In this document: positions 6,207-6,818 of the stretch, piece by piece | Layout: every line of letters starts with the position of its first letter | How positions within the stretch are numbered: the first letter of the stretch is position 1 | NCBI GenBank assembly: GCA_046704085.1 | Contig: JBJKSJ010000164.1 | Coordinates: 1 to 6,818, forward strand | Direction: 5' to 3' | Origin: DATBHW01 sp046704085 | Lineage (GTDB): Bacteria; Chloroflexota; Ktedonobacteria; Ktedonobacterales; DATBGS01 | Length of the DNA: 6,818 nucleotides | Translations under genes and position numbers: made by a program | The notes under the pieces: generated by a model | What the model saw: the letters and a program-made list of their open reading frames with translations, nothing else | Told to the model about the DNA's origin: nothing | Database searches by the model: none

Positions 6207-6818
6207 ATGCGCGCGTTCTTTCAAGAACTGGCTGAGTCGCTAGAAAAGGGAGAGACAGTTGCGCTGGCGACCATCGTTAAGCGGCGCGGCTCTGTGCCGC
6301 GCGAGGTGGGCGCCAAGATGATCGTGCATCCCGGAGGAGCGATTACCGGCACAGTCGGCGGCGGCTGCGGCGAGGCCGAAATCTGGCGCAGCGCGCTGAG
6401 CGCGATTGAGAGCGGGCGCCCGCAGTCGGTCTATGTTGATCTGACCGAAGAGATTGCGCTGAGCAGCCAGGGCGTTTGCGGTGGGACGTATGAAGTCTTT
6501 GTCCAGCCCTGGTCAGGCGCCTCACATCTGGCGGCTGTTGATCTGCCGATGGATCGCTACGCGCGCGCTGCGGAGGCGGCGCTGGCGAAGAATCAGGCCG
6601 TTGCTCTGGCGACGGTGATTCATGCCACTGGACTCTGGCGCGAACGCCTGGGCGCGCAGATGCTCGTCCGCGAAGATGGCGAAATTACCGGCGCGCTCGG
6701 TTTGGAGAGCGCCCTGGCACCAGCGATCCAGGAGGCGGCGCTTAAGGCGCTGCGTCAGGGTGCGCCGTCTGTGGTGGAGTATGCTGGTGTTGAAGGGAGT
6801 GTGGCGGAGGTTTTCTTG
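6207..6818 (+). CDS. XdhC/CoxI-family molybdenum hydroxylase maturation protein, two tandem domains (partial, runs off the end)
   Basis: An open frame from ATG 6207 continues without a stop for 204 codons to the window edge. AGGAG at 6196-6200 lies 6 bases upstream, and the gene follows the methyltransferase by 15 bases. The first XdhC_CoxI domain is clear: VALATIVKRRGSVPREVGAK (18-37), GTVGGGCGEAE with Cys54 (48-58), DLT (78-80) and GVCGGTYEVFVQP with Cys91 (89-101). XdhC proteins bind molybdenum cofactor and promote its sulfuration and insertion into xanthine dehydrogenase-type enzymes, which fits a role in maturing the large subunit of this operon. Residues 132-204 repeat the domain: VALATVI at 132-138 and GAQMLV at 149-154, then ITGALGLE, where the Gly-Gly-Gly-Cys motif has become GLES. 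The C-terminal Rossmann part usual in the family, if present, lies beyond the window. Confidence 0.92.
   Translation, partial: MRAFFQELAESLEKGETVALATIVKRRGSVPREVGAKMIVHPGGAITGTVGGGCGEAEIWRSALSAIESGRPQSVYVDLTEEIALSSQGVCGGTYEVFVQPWSGASHLAAVDLPMDRYARAAEAALAKNQAVALATVIHATGLWRERLGAQMLVREDGEITGALGLESALAPAIQEAALKALRQGAPSVVEYAGVEGSVAEVFL

Noticed and set aside
6284..6302. Inverted repeat GCGCGGC / GCCGCGC with a 5-base loop, terminator-like
   Set aside because: It lies near the start of the XdhC-like gene within codons for the conserved RRGSVPR motif and has no T-run after it, so it is most likely a by-product of GC-rich codons.

Overview
The window is a GC-rich (about 60% by eye), densely packed bacterial segment in which every supported gene lies on the + strand. 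Gaps between genes are 51 bases or shorter, and several genes overlap. It looks like one long operon encoding a three-subunit molybdenum hydroxylase of the xanthine dehydrogenase / CO dehydrogenase family with accessory genes. No rRNA, tRNA, CRISPR array, transposase or convincing terminator was seen. The organism cannot be named from the sequence. The separate M, S and L subunits, the two-copy XdhC-like maturation protein and the mix of small enzymes would suit a soil or thermophilic Chloroflexota (Ktedonobacteria-like) or similar bacterium, but this is a weak inference.

Layout: 1-79 is the 3' tail of an unidentified gene. 99-992 is the FAD subunit (medium chain). 985-1476 is the two-[2Fe-2S] subunit (small chain). 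1504-2376 is a polyhydroxybutyrate-depolymerase/feruloyl-esterase-like alpha/beta hydrolase. 2428-2904 is a DinB-fold putative metal-dependent protein. 2914-5358 is the molybdopterin-binding catalytic subunit (large chain). 5355-6191 is a class I SAM-dependent methyltransferase. 6207 to the window end is an XdhC/CoxI-family maturation protein, cut by the edge.

Together, the large subunit would hydroxylate a substrate at the Mo centre, electrons would pass through the two [2Fe-2S] clusters of the small subunit to FAD in the medium subunit, and the XdhC-like protein would help deliver or sulfurate the cofactor. The large-subunit active-site loop is xanthine-dehydrogenase-like and lacks the AYxCSFR loop of true (form I) CO dehydrogenases, so the substrate is probably an aromatic or N-heterocyclic compound or an aldehyde rather than CO. 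The esterase and methyltransferase in the same run of genes hint at a specialised catabolic or modification pathway, but no substrate can be deduced.

The points most worth a second look are: a hairpin-rich, low-complexity in-frame segment in the large-subunit gene (4721-4806) that looks like an inserted palindromic element; the esterase and DinB genes wedged between the S and L subunit genes; extra cysteines next to the first Fe-S cluster; and an internally duplicated XdhC protein whose second copy has lost its Cys motif.
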